NCBI GenBank assembly: GCA_034926235.1
Contig: JAYFRE010000064.1
Coordinates: 1-33,140, forward strand
Direction of reading: 5' to 3'
DNA length: 33,140 nucleotides
Origin: JAYFRE01 sp034926235
GTDB lineage: Bacteria > Pseudomonadota > Alphaproteobacteria > Rhodospirillales > Magnetospirillaceae
Shown here: in pieces, positions 23,001 to 33,140 of the stretch
Layout: each line of letters starts with the position of its first letter
Position numbering within the stretch: position 1 is the first letter of the stretch
Made by a program: the position numbers and the translations under genes
The notes under the pieces: model-generated
Told to the model about the DNA's origin: nothing
Database searches by the model: none
What the model saw: the letters and a program-made list of their open reading frames with translations, nothing else

Positions 23001-23029
23001 TTGCCGTCTTGCTGGTTCTCGCGGATATT
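23001..23029 (+). promoter_or_regulatory. Probable mrr promoter
   Basis: TTGCCG (23001-23006) and GATATT (23024-23029) are separated by exactly 17 bases, ending 37 bases before the mrr ATG. This would make the nuclease gene independently transcribed. Confidence 0.5.
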
Positions 23030-23066
23030 CCCAGAACGCTTATCGCGTGCGGATTGGGGATGAAGC

Positions 23067-23933
23067 ATGTCGCGGATTCAGACCGTGGTGCCGACGTTCG
23101 ATCGGTTGATGTGGCCGTGCCTGAACGCTTTGAAGCTGATGGGCGGTTCGGCTTCAAACGACGAGCTATTGGCCAAGATCATTGAGCTGGAGCGGATTTC
23201 TGAGGACGTCGCTTCGTTTATCCACACGGACAACCGTCAGACCAAGCTTGGCTACAATCTTGCCTGGGCGAAGACGTATCTGAAGCGTGCAGGAGCCATC
23301 GAGAATTCGACACGAGGTGTCTGGTCGATCACCGACATCGGTGAACAGATGACCGAGAAGGACGTGGATGGCGTGCCCGCGTTGGTCCGACGGCAAGACT
23401 ACGATTCCCGTAAAACGGCGCTTTTAGCCCAAGATGCCGATGACGCAACGGATGAGCAGGCTCCGGCGGAACTTCAATCATGGCGTGATGCATTGTTGGC
23501 GCAACTTCGGCGGATGGACCCCGCAGCGTTCGAGCGTCTGGCGCAACGCCTTCTCCGCGAAGCGGGTTTCATCAGGGTGGAAGTCACAGGCCGAAGCGGA
23601 GATGGTGGTATCGACGGCATTGGCGTTCTTCGCCTGAATCTGCTGTCATTCCATGTCTTGTTTCAATGCAAGCGTTATAGCGGCAGTGTGGCGGCGCGGG
23701 AGATCCGCGACTTCCGGGGGGCTATGGTAGGGCGCAGCGACAAGGGCCTGTTCATCACTACGGGCACGTTTACGGCCGATGCCAAACGCGAAGCTACCCG
23801 TGACGGCGCCCCTGCTATCGAACTAATCGATGGTGACCAACTCTGCGACCTGCTGCGTCATCTGAAGCTTGGCGTGAAGATCGAGCTGGTTGAACGCGTG
23901 ATCGTGGATGAGGAGTGGCTGGCCAAGGTCTAA
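23067..23933 (+). CDS. mrr: Mrr-family type IV restriction endonuclease
   Basis: The 288-residue protein has an N-terminal winged-helix Mrr_N domain (about 5-95, ending RGVWSITDIGEQM) and a C-terminal PD-(D/E)XK-type Mrr catalytic domain. The core motif is GDGGIDGI with Asp183, followed by FQCKRY with Gln200 and Lys202 (the Q-x-K variant). Mrr enzymes cut DNA containing methylated bases and need no partner methylase; none is present nearby. The gene is a lone defence gene between irr and the gyrB end, with its own promoter and a shared bidirectional terminator. Such an insertion between core genes suggests acquisition, though no repeats or integrase are visible. All catalytic residues are present, so it appears functional. 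Confidence 0.9.
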   Translation: MSRIQTVVPTFDRLMWPCLNALKLMGGSASNDELLAKIIELERISEDVASFIHTDNRQTKLGYNLAWAKTYLKRAGAIENSTRGVWSITDIGEQMTEKDVDGVPALVRRQDYDSRKTALLAQDADDATDEQAPAELQSWRDALLAQLRRMDPAAFERLAQRLLREAGFIRVEVTGRSGDGGIDGIGVLRLNLLSFHVLFQCKRYSGSVAAREIRDFRGAMVGRSDKGLFITTGTFTADAKREATRDGAPAIELIDGDQLCDLLRHLKLGVKIELVERVIVDEEWLAKV

Positions 23934-23946
23934 CCATGACGATAAT

Positions 23947-23986
23947 AAAAAACGAGGTGGGTAGGGATACCCGCCTCGTTTCATTT
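23947..23986. terminator. Bidirectional terminator between mrr and gyrB
   Basis: AACGAGG-T-GGGT (23951-23962) pairs with ACCC-G-CCTCGTT (23969-23980), 12 bp including one G-U, loop AGGGAT. On the minus strand it is followed by a good U-tract (TTTTTTATTAT), ending gyrB transcripts; on the plus strand TTTCATTT follows for mrr. Confidence 0.88.
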
Positions 23987-24005
23987 ACGAACTCGCATTC
24001 AGCGG

Positions 24006-26480
<2,475 letters not shown>

Positions 26481-26500
26481 TACCTCTCGATCCTTTTTCG

Positions 26501-27658
26501 TCACGGACAGGGGGCCGGCTGAATGCGGGCCTCCTCCACGTGGAAGAACTGTCCCCGGTCGCCCATCGGGGCGAACAGGTCTTGATCCGTGCCGGTCAAC
26601 CAGCTTTGGGCGCCAAGCGCCACCAGCTCGTCGAACAGCGCGGCGCGGCGCGTTCCGTCAAGATGCGCCGCGATTTCGTCCAAAAGAAGGATCGGCGCCA
26701 TGCCGCCCTCCTCGGCCTGAATGCGGGCCTGGCCTAGGATGATGGCCACCAGAACCGCCTTTTGTTCGCCGGTCGAGCACTGCCCGGCCGGCAGGTTTCG
26801 GCTGGCCAGCCGAACCGCGAGATCGCTGCGGTGCGGACCCAGCAGGGTGACGCCCGCATCGGCGTCGCGCCGCCGTCCTTCCGCCAATCCCCGGCGCAGC
26901 GCGTTTTCCGTTTCGTCCGGACCGCGTTCGTCCAGGGCGGTTTCGGTCGCGCCCGACACCGCCAGCTCCGCCGCCGGAAACGGCCCAATTCCGGCCTGAC
27001 AGGCCCGGTTCAGCCGCGCTATGGCGGTTTTGCGCGCCAAAGCCATGGCGGTTCCGTTCTGCGCCATGCGCTCTTCCAGTCCGTTCAGCCAGACCGGATC
27101 GGCGCGTCCCTCCCGCAACAGACGCGCCCGTTCGCGCATCGCGCGGTCATAAGCCGACGCCCGGGCCGCATGGGCTGGGTCCTGGCCCAGAACCAGACGG
27201 TCGAGGAAGCGTCGCCTTGCGCCGGCGCCTTCGGTGAACAGGCGGTCCATGGCGGGCGTCAACCACAACACGCTGACCGTTTCGGACAGAGCCGACTGCG
27301 TTCGCGCCGTTCGTCCGTCGATCCGCACCAATCGGCGTTCCGAACTGCCGTCGCAGCCGGTGCCGATGTCGATCATGCCGCCTTCGTCCCGGGATGGATG
27401 GCGCAGCTTGACCGCGACCGCCCAACCCGCATCCTCGGCACCCGTTCGCGCTACCTCCGCCATCCGGCTGCGCCGCAATCCCCGTCCCGGCGCCAGAAAG
27501 GAAAAGGCTTCAAGGATGTTGGTTTTGCCCGCGCCGTTGGGACCGGTCAGGATCGCGGGGCGTGCGTCGCATTCCAGCCTCAATTCCGGATAACAGCGGA
27601 AATTCTTGAGGGCAAGACGCAGGATCGCCAGCGGCCCGGGCGGTGTTTCCAGGATCAC
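26501..27658 (-). CDS. recF: DNA replication and repair protein RecF
   Basis: The 385-residue SMC-like ATPase has Walker A GPNGAGKTNI (39-48), the ABC signature region STGEQKAVLVAIIL, and Walker B ILLLDEIAAHLD. RecF with RecO and RecR loads RecA at single-strand gaps. The GTG start overlaps the dnaN stop by four bases (GTGA), and its stop overlaps a potential gyrB start the same way, so translation of these genes is closely coupled. Length is normal. Confidence 0.96.
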   Translation of the reverse strand: MILETPPGPLAILRLALKNFRCYPELRLECDARPAILTGPNGAGKTNILEAFSFLAPGRGLRRSRMAEVARTGAEDAGWAVAVKLRHPSRDEGGMIDIGTGCDGSSERRLVRIDGRTARTQSALSETVSVLWLTPAMDRLFTEGAGARRRFLDRLVLGQDPAHAARASAYDRAMRERARLLREGRADPVWLNGLEERMAQNGTAMALARKTAIARLNRACQAGIGPFPAAELAVSGATETALDERGPDETENALRRGLAEGRRRDADAGVTLLGPHRSDLAVRLASRNLPAGQCSTGEQKAVLVAIILGQARIQAEEGGMAPILLLDEIAAHLDGTRRAALFDELVALGAQSWLTGTDQDLFAPMGDRGQFFHVEEARIQPAPCP

Positions 27659-28770
27659 ACGCGCATCGGCATCAGCACATAGACGGCGCTGGAATCGGCC
27701 ACCTCGTGTACCACGCTGGGGCTTGCGGCGTCGGCCATGGCGAAGCGGGCCGCCTCGCCCTCGATCTGGGCGAGAATGTCGAGGATATAGCGGGAATTGA
27801 ACCCGATTTCGATCGGATCGGAATCATAGGCAGCTTCCAGTTCCTCGACCGCGCTGCCGTTTTCCGGGCTCGATGCGGTCAGGGTCAGGTTGCCCTTTTC
27901 CACCTTGAGCTTGATGGCGCGCGATTTTTCGGTGGCGATCGCCGAAACTCGGTCCACCGCCTGGGCGAAGGTTTTGCAATTGACCTCCAGCACCTTGTCG
28001 TTGCCGACGGGGATGACACGTTCGTAATCGGGGAAGGTGCCGTCGATCAGCTTCGAGGTCATGACCACGGTGCCGAAGGCGAATCGGATCTTCGTTTCGG
28101 ACAGGGACACAGTGACGTCCAGCGTCGCCTCGTCCAACAGCTTGCGCAACTCGGCGACCGTTTTACGCGGCACGATCACGCCCGGCATGCCGGCGGCGCC
28201 ATCGGGAAGCGGCACTTCGACGCGCGCCAGGCGGTGGCCGTCGGTGGCCACGGCGCGCAGGACCGGCACCTCGCCCGAGCTGGCGGTGTGCAGGTAGATG
28301 CCGTTCAGATAATAGCGCGTTTCTTCGGTCGAGATAGCGAAGCGGGTGCGGTCGATCAGGGCGCGCAGTTCCTCGGCGGCGAGGGTAAATGTGTGGGGCA
28401 GGGTGCCGCCCGACATCACCGGGTAATCCTCGACCGGCAGCGACGCTAAGGTGAATTTGGATCGCCCCGAGCGCAAGGTGAGCTGGCCGTCGCCGTCATG
28501 TTCCAGCCCGACTTCGGAGCCGTCGGGAAGTTTGCGCACGATCTCGTAAAGGATGTGAGCAGGGACGGTGGTTGCGCCGGGATGAGCGATCTCGGCCGCG
28601 ACGCCCTCGACGATGTCGATATCCATGTCGGTGGCGTTCAGCCGCATCAGGCCGCCATCGCCTTCGATCCTCACATTGGACAGAATCGGTATCGTGTTAC
28701 GCCGTTCGACGACACTTTGCACATGGCTTAGGGATTTTAGCAGGGAGGCCCGTTCGATGATCAGCTTCAT
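27655..28770 (-). CDS. dnaN: DNA polymerase III sliding clamp (beta subunit)
   Basis: The 371-residue protein begins MKLIIERASLLKSLSHVQSV and shows the three-fold clamp-domain repeats, with LPVEDYPVM, ATDGHRLARVEVPLP and KLIDGTFPDYERVIP typical of DnaN, and the C-terminal segment VYVLMPMRV near the partner-binding pocket. It encircles DNA and tethers polymerase III and repair proteins. It lies 160 bases downstream of dnaA with its own likely promoter, and overlaps recF by four bases. Confidence 0.98.
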   Translation of the reverse strand: MKLIIERASLLKSLSHVQSVVERRNTIPILSNVRIEGDGGLMRLNATDMDIDIVEGVAAEIAHPGATTVPAHILYEIVRKLPDGSEVGLEHDGDGQLTLRSGRSKFTLASLPVEDYPVMSGGTLPHTFTLAAEELRALIDRTRFAISTEETRYYLNGIYLHTASSGEVPVLRAVATDGHRLARVEVPLPDGAAGMPGVIVPRKTVAELRKLLDEATLDVTVSLSETKIRFAFGTVVMTSKLIDGTFPDYERVIPVGNDKVLEVNCKTFAQAVDRVSAIATEKSRAIKLKVEKGNLTLTASSPENGSAVEELEAAYDSDPIEIGFNSRYILDILAQIEGEAARFAMADAASPSVVHEVADSSAVYVLMPMRV

Positions 28771-28857
28771 GGTATTCCGATGCTTTCAGGTGGCGGCCCA
28801 TCCGCCATCCGAGCGAGCGCAAAGCCATGCGCTCATCCCTTGCGCAGAAGGGCGATC

Positions 28858-28885
28858 AGTATAACACAAGCCCTTGCTTCCAGAA
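28858..28885 (-). promoter_or_regulatory. Probable dnaN promoter in the dnaA-dnaN gap
   Basis: On the minus strand TTCTGG (28885-28880) and TATACT (28863-28858) are 16 bases apart, with a 5-of-6 match at -10. It would start a dnaN-recF-gyrB transcript about 80 bases upstream of the dnaN ATG. Confidence 0.55.
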
Positions 28886-28930
28886 GTGCTTTCCGCCTTG
28901 CTGGCGCCGCGCGGGGTTCTTCCCTTGCGG

Positions 28931-30310
28931 CTAGCTTTCCAGCATCCGGCGCAAAAGCTCGATGTCCTCGGCGAAGGAGGTGTCGCTGGCGCGCAGCTCC
29001 TCGATTTTTTTGACCGCGTGCATCACCGTGGTGTGGTCGCGGCCGCCGAATTTGCGCCCGATTTCCGGCAGGGAACGGGTGGTGAGCTGCTTGGACAGAT
29101 ACATGGCGACCTGCCGCGGCCGGGCGACCTGGCGGGCGCGGCGGGCGGAATGCATGTCGGCGACGCGGATGTTGAAATATTCGGCGACGCGTTTCTGGAT
29201 TTCCTCGATCGAAATGCGGCGGTCATTGGCGCGCAGCAGGTCGTGCAGCACTTCCTGCGTGGTCTCCAGCGTGATGTCGCGCCCGACCAGTTGGGCGTGC
29301 GCGATGACGCGGTTCAAAGCGCCTTCCAACTCGCGCACGTTCGAGGTGATCTTGTGTGCCAGGAACTCGGCCACCTTGCGCGGGACCACCACATTCATCT
29401 GCTCGACCTTGGATTCGATGATGCCCAGCCGGAGTTCGTAAGAGGTGGCATGGATGTCGGCGACCAGCCCGCAGCCCAGCCGGGAACGCAGCCTTTCCTC
29501 CATTCCCTGCAGATCCGAGGGGGATTTGTCCGCCGAAACGATGATTTGGCGGCCCTGATCGACCAGCGAGTTGAAGGTGTGGAAGAATTCTTCCTGGGTC
29601 GATTCCTTGCCGCCGATGAATTGCACATCGTCGATCATCAGCACATCGACCGACCGGAACTGTTCCTTGAAGGCCATGGTGTCCTGGTACCGAAGCGCCC
29701 GGACGAAACGGTACATGAATTTCTCGGCCGACAGATAAAGCACCGAACGCCTGGGGGCCCGGTCGCGGATGTGCCAGGCGACGGCATGCATCAGATGCGT
29801 TTTGCCCAGACCGACGCCGCCATAAAGGAACAGCGGGTTGAAGGGTACGGTGCCGGCTTCGGCGACCCGGCGCGCGGCGGCGTAGGCAAATTCGTTCGGC
29901 CGTCCGACGACGAAATTGTCGAAGGTGTAACGGGGATCGAGCGGCGCACCGATATCGTCATTGGCGGCGCTGTCGGCGGTCGCGGCCGGCAAGGGCGATG
30001 GGGCGGTCTTCTTGATGATGGTCGCGACCGAAGCGGCATCGCTCGGGTTGTCGCCGGGGGCGAGGACGACGATATCGATGCCGGTGACCGAGGCGTCTTC
30101 CTTGGCCCAGAGGGCTCGGATTCGTTCGCCATAATGGGTAACGACCCAGTCGCGCAGGAAACGGGTGGGAACGCCGATACGGACATGGCCCTCGCTCACC
30201 TCGCTCAGGGTCAAGGGATTCAGCCAGCTTTTGAACGCGGCTTCGCCAAACTCATCGCGAAGTTGGCCTCGGACTCGGTCCCATGCGTTGTTCACCAGAT
30301 CGTCACTCAC
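28931..30310 (-). CDS. dnaA: Chromosomal replication initiator protein DnaA
   Basis: The 459-residue AAA+ initiator has domain I (about 1-85), a short variable linker (about 86-125), the ATPase domain with Walker A GGVGLGKTH (164-172) and Walker B LMIDDVQF (224-231), and domain IV ending in the DnaA-box-binding helix-turn-helix, with VARPRQVAMYLSKQLT and the signature GGRDHTTVMHAVKKIEEL. It is intact and of normal length. The start is GTG at 30310 with a weak Shine-Dalgarno sequence. The upstream gap (562 bases to rpsT) has no cluster of DnaA boxes, so the origin is probably elsewhere, as is common in alphaproteobacteria. Confidence 0.98.
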   Translation of the reverse strand: MSDDLVNNAWDRVRGQLRDEFGEAAFKSWLNPLTLSEVSEGHVRIGVPTRFLRDWVVTHYGERIRALWAKEDASVTGIDIVVLAPGDNPSDAASVATIIKKTAPSPLPAATADSAANDDIGAPLDPRYTFDNFVVGRPNEFAYAAARRVAEAGTVPFNPLFLYGGVGLGKTHLMHAVAWHIRDRAPRRSVLYLSAEKFMYRFVRALRYQDTMAFKEQFRSVDVLMIDDVQFIGGKESTQEEFFHTFNSLVDQGRQIIVSADKSPSDLQGMEERLRSRLGCGLVADIHATSYELRLGIIESKVEQMNVVVPRKVAEFLAHKITSNVRELEGALNRVIAHAQLVGRDITLETTQEVLHDLLRANDRRISIEEIQKRVAEYFNIRVADMHSARRARQVARPRQVAMYLSKQLTTRSLPEIGRKFGGRDHTTVMHAVKKIEELRASDTSFAEDIELLRRMLES

Positions 30311-30798
30311 TTAATCAAGACCATTCCAGACAGTTCGCCCTTAGACGACGGCAACAACCATCCCCGGCGTCCGTGATGTCCGGACGCTTGCCCAATGGCG
30401 ATGCACCATGTCCCCTACCCGGTTATGCAGCTCTCGTCCGTTCGTTCCCGCTGGGGGCAGCGGGAAAAGGCGCGGAAATCCGAAAAACCATCACGCCCGC
30501 ACTAAACAGAAACGACCTCAAGAGGGCTTCATTTTGTGCCCATATCTTTGTTTTCACGCCACTTTCAGGGCGTCGGGCCTTGTCTTGCCATCGTTGCGCG
30601 GGGCTCTTGCCGCCCTCGGGCGACTGCCGGCCTCGCTGTTCTCTTTCGTCAGGGGAGACCGGATGTTCAGGCTCGAATCCCCGTAGATGCGCCGCACAAA
30701 TATACGACCTGAAAACTCTAGCGTCGCGGGCCATCGGGCGCAACGTGACCGAATAGCGAACGCGAAAATTTTTTAAATTGCGCTTCCGCTCGGGCAAC
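30311..30798. other. Non-coding region upstream of dnaA
   Basis: About 490 bases without a credible gene. It should hold the dnaA promoter(s) on the minus strand, but no convincing -35/-10 pair was found. A perfect 7-bp hairpin (GCGTCCG / CGGACGC, 30367-30387) would lie in the dnaA leader. An AT-rich patch (about 30768-30778) precedes the rpsT terminator. No TTATNCACA box was found; TTATGCAGC near 30422 has two mismatches. Confidence 0.6.
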
Positions 30799-30830
30799 GA
30801 AAAACCGCACCCCGAGAGGGTGCGGTTTCG
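30799..30830 (-). terminator. Terminator after rpsT
   Basis: A perfect 11-bp stem, AAACCGCACCC (30802-30812) with GGGTGCGGTTT (30818-30828), encloses CGAGA. On the minus strand it continues into a T-run (GGTTTTTCG), 45 bases past the rpsT stop. Confidence 0.92.
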
Positions 30831-30872
30831 TGCGCGTTTCATTCCGTTCGGACGGCGTTCCGAAACCGGATT

Positions 30873-31139
30873 TTACTGCGGCAGGGCCTTGATGCGCGCG
30901 GAAAGGCGCGAGACCTTGCGCGAGGCGGTGTTCTTGTGCAGAACGCCGGCCTGGGCCGCTTTCATCAACTCGGGTTCCGCAGCCTTCAAGGCCAGGATGG
31001 CACCGGCTTTGTCGCCGCCGATCAGAGCCAGTTCAACCTTTTTAACGAAGGTGCGCACGCGGCTGGTGCGAGCGCCGTTCACCGCAGTGCGGGTAACGGT
31101 CTGACGAATGCGCTTCTTTGCGGAGTTGTGATGAGCCAT
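30873..31139 (-). CDS. rpsT: 30S ribosomal protein S20 (bS20)
   Basis: The 88-residue basic helical protein starts MAHHNSAKKRIRQTVTRTAV and continues with VKKVELALIGGDKAGA and GVLHKNTASRKVSRLSARIK, all typical of S20. It binds the 5' domain of 16S rRNA. It stands alone between a strong promoter and a strong terminator on the minus strand. rpsT upstream of dnaA is a frequent alphaproteobacterial arrangement. Confidence 0.97.
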   Translation of the reverse strand: MAHHNSAKKRIRQTVTRTAVNGARTSRVRTFVKKVELALIGGDKAGAILALKAAEPELMKAAQAGVLHKNTASRKVSRLSARIKALPQ

Positions 31140-31187
31140 GAGAGAGCGACCTGACCTTCTTCATTCGCGCCATTAATGGAAAGGGCG

Positions 31188-31216
31188 TGTATAAGGCCCG
31201 TCCCCGGCTGCGTCAA
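31188..31216 (-). promoter_or_regulatory. rpsT promoter
   Basis: On the minus strand TTGACG (31216-31211) and TATACA (31193-31188) are exactly 17 bases apart, a near-consensus sigma-70 promoter suited to a ribosomal-protein gene. It leaves a leader of about 40 bases before the ATG. Confidence 0.85.
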
Positions 31217-31988
31217 GCAAAGAGTCGCTGGAACAGGTGTTTCTTCGCGGTGCCCGCGGGGAACGGCGGCGTAAGGCGAACTTCCAGCCTGCTCTCTATT
31301 AAGGAGATCTTCTCGGTTTCGCGGAGCGGGGAGCAAGCCTGCCCTATGGCCAGATCGGTCTCATCCCTCACCTTAAAACATATATGGCCCCATGCTGAGG
31401 TCGAATCGTCAGCTTTTTCCGTGCCACCGACCCCGGTGAGCAGATGGTTTTCTCATGGCTTGGGCGTCATGTTTAATTAAATAACTGCAAGCCAGCCGCG
31501 CGCCCATATAAATAAAAAGTGATATACATAAAGTACAAAACAAGCGTGATTCATTGGGTATATCGATCATCTCTATTTATGAGATGAAAACGTATGATTT
31601 TTGGAAGAAATGAAAAGAAAAGCAAACTAGAAATTTTGCCACGAAATCCTATCCGTTCTTGTTTCGGTTAGACTTTTTGGAGAGAACGGAAAGAGCGCGA
31701 ATCTTCCATCAGATTGTCCGTTTTAGACAAGGCATGAAATTATCGAAGACAAGCTATGCCGTTTATGAACATCCCTGTTGGGCATAAGCTCATGCATGTT
31801 CTTCAATCTGGTTTCCTACCTATCCTTTAGGGTGAGAGACGCCAAATATATGTCTTGCGACATATGGGCGCGTGGAAGTGGGGAGGGGATGGCCGATCAT
31901 ATCAGCGCACATCCCGTGTAGCTTGTAATAAAGACAATAAAAAATAGAGGATCTAGAGGTAAAATTCCCTAGAGCAAGGAGCAATCTA
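31217..31988. other. Long, partly AT-rich non-coding region with inverted repeats
   Basis: About 770 bases with no credible gene. From about 31460 the base composition becomes markedly AT-richer than the rest of the window. Inverted repeats stand out: TTTAATTAAA (31472-31481), TCATCTC/GAGATGA (31567-31587), TCCGTTCT/AGAACGGA (31652-31690, 23-base gap), TTGTC/GACAA (31714-31730) and ATATGTC-TTGC-GACATAT (31848-31865). It is the 5' control region of the permease gene, and may contain a small RNA or a remnant of transferred DNA. No clear -35/-10 pair was found. Confidence 0.6.
31848..31865 (+). promoter_or_regulatory. Perfect palindromic operator candidate upstream of the permease
   Basis: ATATGTC-TTGC-GACATAT is an 18-base perfect inverted repeat with 7-bp arms, about 125 bases before the permease ATG. 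The symmetry and spacing suit a dimeric repressor or activator. No regulator gene is adjacent within the window, and the family cannot be named. Confidence 0.5.
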
Positions 31989-33140
31989 ATGAGTTTCCTT
32001 ATTTGCCTAGCCGCGCTATGCTTCCTGATGTACGTAGCGTATCGAGGCTTCAGCGTCATTATGTTTGCGCCCATCGCGGCGCTGGGTGCTGTCCTCTTGA
32101 CCAATCCTTTGGATGTGCTGCCGACCTACAGCCACATCTTCCAGGACAAGATGGTCGTTTTCGCCAAGCTGTACTTCCCGACCTTCCTGCTCGGCGCCAT
32201 CTTCGGCAAACTGATCGAAATGTCGGGCTTTGCCCGCTCGATCGTGGGCGCGGTGGTCCGGATCGTCGGCCGCGAGCGCGCGGTCCTGTCGATCGTGGTG
32301 GTCTGCTGCCTCCTGACCTATGGCGGCGTCTCGCTGTTCGTCGTGGTGTTCGCGGTCTATCCCTTCGCCGCTGAAATGTTCCGTCAGACCGACATTCCGA
32401 AGCGTCTGATTCCGGGCACCATCGCTCTCGGCGCTTTCACCATCACCATGGACGCTCTGCCGGGCACCCCGCAGATCCAGAACATCATCCCCACCACCTT
32501 CTTCAACACCGATGCTTATGCCGCCCCGATCCTGGGCTTGCTGGGTGCGGTCTTCATCATGGTGGTCGGCATGACCTATCTGCAGTGGCGCGTTTCCTCC
32601 GCCGCCAAGGCTGGCGAAGGTTACGGCACGGGCCATATCAACGAGCCCGACGCACCCTCTCAGGACGTTGTCGTCAATCCCTGGCTGGCCCTGAGCCCGC
32701 TGGTCGTGGTCGGCGTCGCCAACCTGATCTTCACCCGCGGCATCCTGCCCGAGGTTTACGGCGCGTCCTATGTTCTGAATCTGCATGGCCTGGCCGCGGC
32801 GATCACCATCCCGGTGAAGTCGATCCTGGGCGTTTGGGCGGTCGAGGTTTCGCTGCTGCTGGGCATCCTGCTGATCTTCGTCGCGTCCTTCAAGACCATC
32901 TCGTCCAAGTTCGCCGAAGGCAGCAAGACCGCCATCGCCGGTGCTTTGCTGGCGACGATGAACACTTCGTCTGAGTACGGCTTCGGCGCCGTCATCTCGG
33001 CTCTGCCGGGCTTCATCGTGGTCCGCGACGCGTTGGGTGCAATCCCCAACCCGCTGGTCAACGAAGCCATCACCGTCACGGCCCTGGCCGGCATCACCGG
33101 TTCGGCGTCGGGCGGCATGAGCATCGCGCTGGCCGCGATG
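31989..33140 (+). CDS. GntP-family permease, N-terminal 384 residues
   Basis: The open frame runs from ATG 31989 (AAGGAG eight bases upstream) off the window end. It is a very hydrophobic protein with many transmembrane segments. Characteristic stretches are LYFPTFLLGAIFGKLIEMSG, LTYGGVSLFVVVFAVYPFA and MDALPGTPQIQNIIPTTFF, matching the GntP/gluconate:H+ symporter family, whose members carry gluconate, other sugar acids or 3-hydroxybutyrate. In Rhodospirillales the hydroxybutyrate-like branch is plausible, but the substrate cannot be set from sequence. The C-terminus is missing. The GC-rich, biased coding sequence contrasts with the AT-rich leader, which suggests dedicated regulation of an otherwise native gene. 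Confidence 0.85.
   Translation, partial: MSFLICLAALCFLMYVAYRGFSVIMFAPIAALGAVLLTNPLDVLPTYSHIFQDKMVVFAKLYFPTFLLGAIFGKLIEMSGFARSIVGAVVRIVGRERAVLSIVVVCCLLTYGGVSLFVVVFAVYPFAAEMFRQTDIPKRLIPGTIALGAFTITMDALPGTPQIQNIIPTTFFNTDAYAAPILGLLGAVFIMVVGMTYLQWRVSSAAKAGEGYGTGHINEPDAPSQDVVVNPWLALSPLVVVGVANLIFTRGILPEVYGASYVLNLHGLAAAITIPVKSILGVWAVEVSLLLGILLIFVASFKTISSKFAEGSKTAIAGALLATMNTSSEYGFGAVISALPGFIVVRDALGAIPNPLVNEAITVTALAGITGSASGGMSIALAAM

Noticed and set aside
30655..30700. tRNA-like T-arm sequence (CTCGAATCC) upstream of dnaA
   Set aside because: The flanking bases cannot form a T-stem, and no acceptor, D or anticodon arms are present.
31187..31480. Possible small gene of 97 codons downstream of the rpsT promoter
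   Set aside because: No ribosome-binding site, no recognisable domain, and it begins within the divergent rpsT promoter.
31217..31988. AT-rich region considered as a replication origin
   Set aside because: Only a single one-mismatch DnaA box (TTATGAACA near 31761) was found, with no cluster and no neighbouring origin genes other than dnaA 1.5 kb away.
31820..32104. Minus-strand open frame of 94 codons across the permease start
   Set aside because: It overlaps the permease N-terminus and the palindromic region and has no recognisable features.

Overview
The window is high-GC DNA from an alphaproteobacterium, most likely of the Rhodospirillales (Magnetospirillum/Rhodospirillum-like). The evidence is a MucR/Ros-family regulator, a cysteine-poor Fur, a separate Irr, a SAM-II-type riboswitch, an RnpM (YlxR)-L7Ae fusion protein, and the fur-olsB-olsA-miaB-phoH-ybeY-corC-lnt and rimP-nusA-rnpM-infB-rbfA-truB-rpsO-pnp gene orders. 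No rRNA, tRNA, insertion sequence, phage gene or CRISPR array was seen. Most of the window is conserved core genome; the less expected material is in the control regions and a few accessory genes.

Layout. (1) 1-7717, plus strand: the 3' end of mucR, a long hairpin, then a tightly packed run of fur, olsB, olsA, miaB, phoH, ybeY, corC and lnt. Several neighbours overlap by 3-8 bases. The run combines metal-responsive regulation, ornithine-lipid synthesis, tRNA modification, rRNA maturation and envelope lipoprotein acylation. (2) 7718-11152: an XRE regulator whose promoter carries a perfect inverted repeat between -35 and -10, a strong terminator, a second XRE paralogue broken by a one-base frameshift, a SAM-II riboswitch candidate, metK and trmB. 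(3) 11153-20717: a promoter and a leader with an intrinsic terminator (probable attenuator) ahead of the translation/transcription operon rimP-nusA-rnpM-infB-rbfA-truB, then rpsO and pnp separated by a long hairpin. (4) 20718-23933: a nitronate-monooxygenase-like flavoprotein with an unusual cysteine-bearing C-terminus, the iron regulator irr, and a lone Mrr-type restriction endonuclease. (5) 24006-31139, minus strand: dnaA-dnaN-recF-gyrB (dnaN/recF and recF/gyrB closely coupled) with rpsT upstream. (6) 31217-33140: an AT-rich non-coding stretch of about 770 bases with several inverted repeats, then the start of a GntP-family permease that runs off the window.

How the genes work together: regions 2 and 3 hold protein-synthesis and RNA-metabolism machinery with RNA-based control at three points (SAM sensing before metK, a terminator leader before rimP-nusA, a hairpin before pnp). 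Regions 1 and 4 each hold one Fur-superfamily regulator, Fur and Irr. No previously undescribed multi-gene system is evident. The best second-look items are the SAM-II aptamer before metK, the frameshifted XRE duplicate, the rimP-nusA leader terminator, the Cys-tailed flavoprotein beside irr, and the repeat-rich region before the permease.
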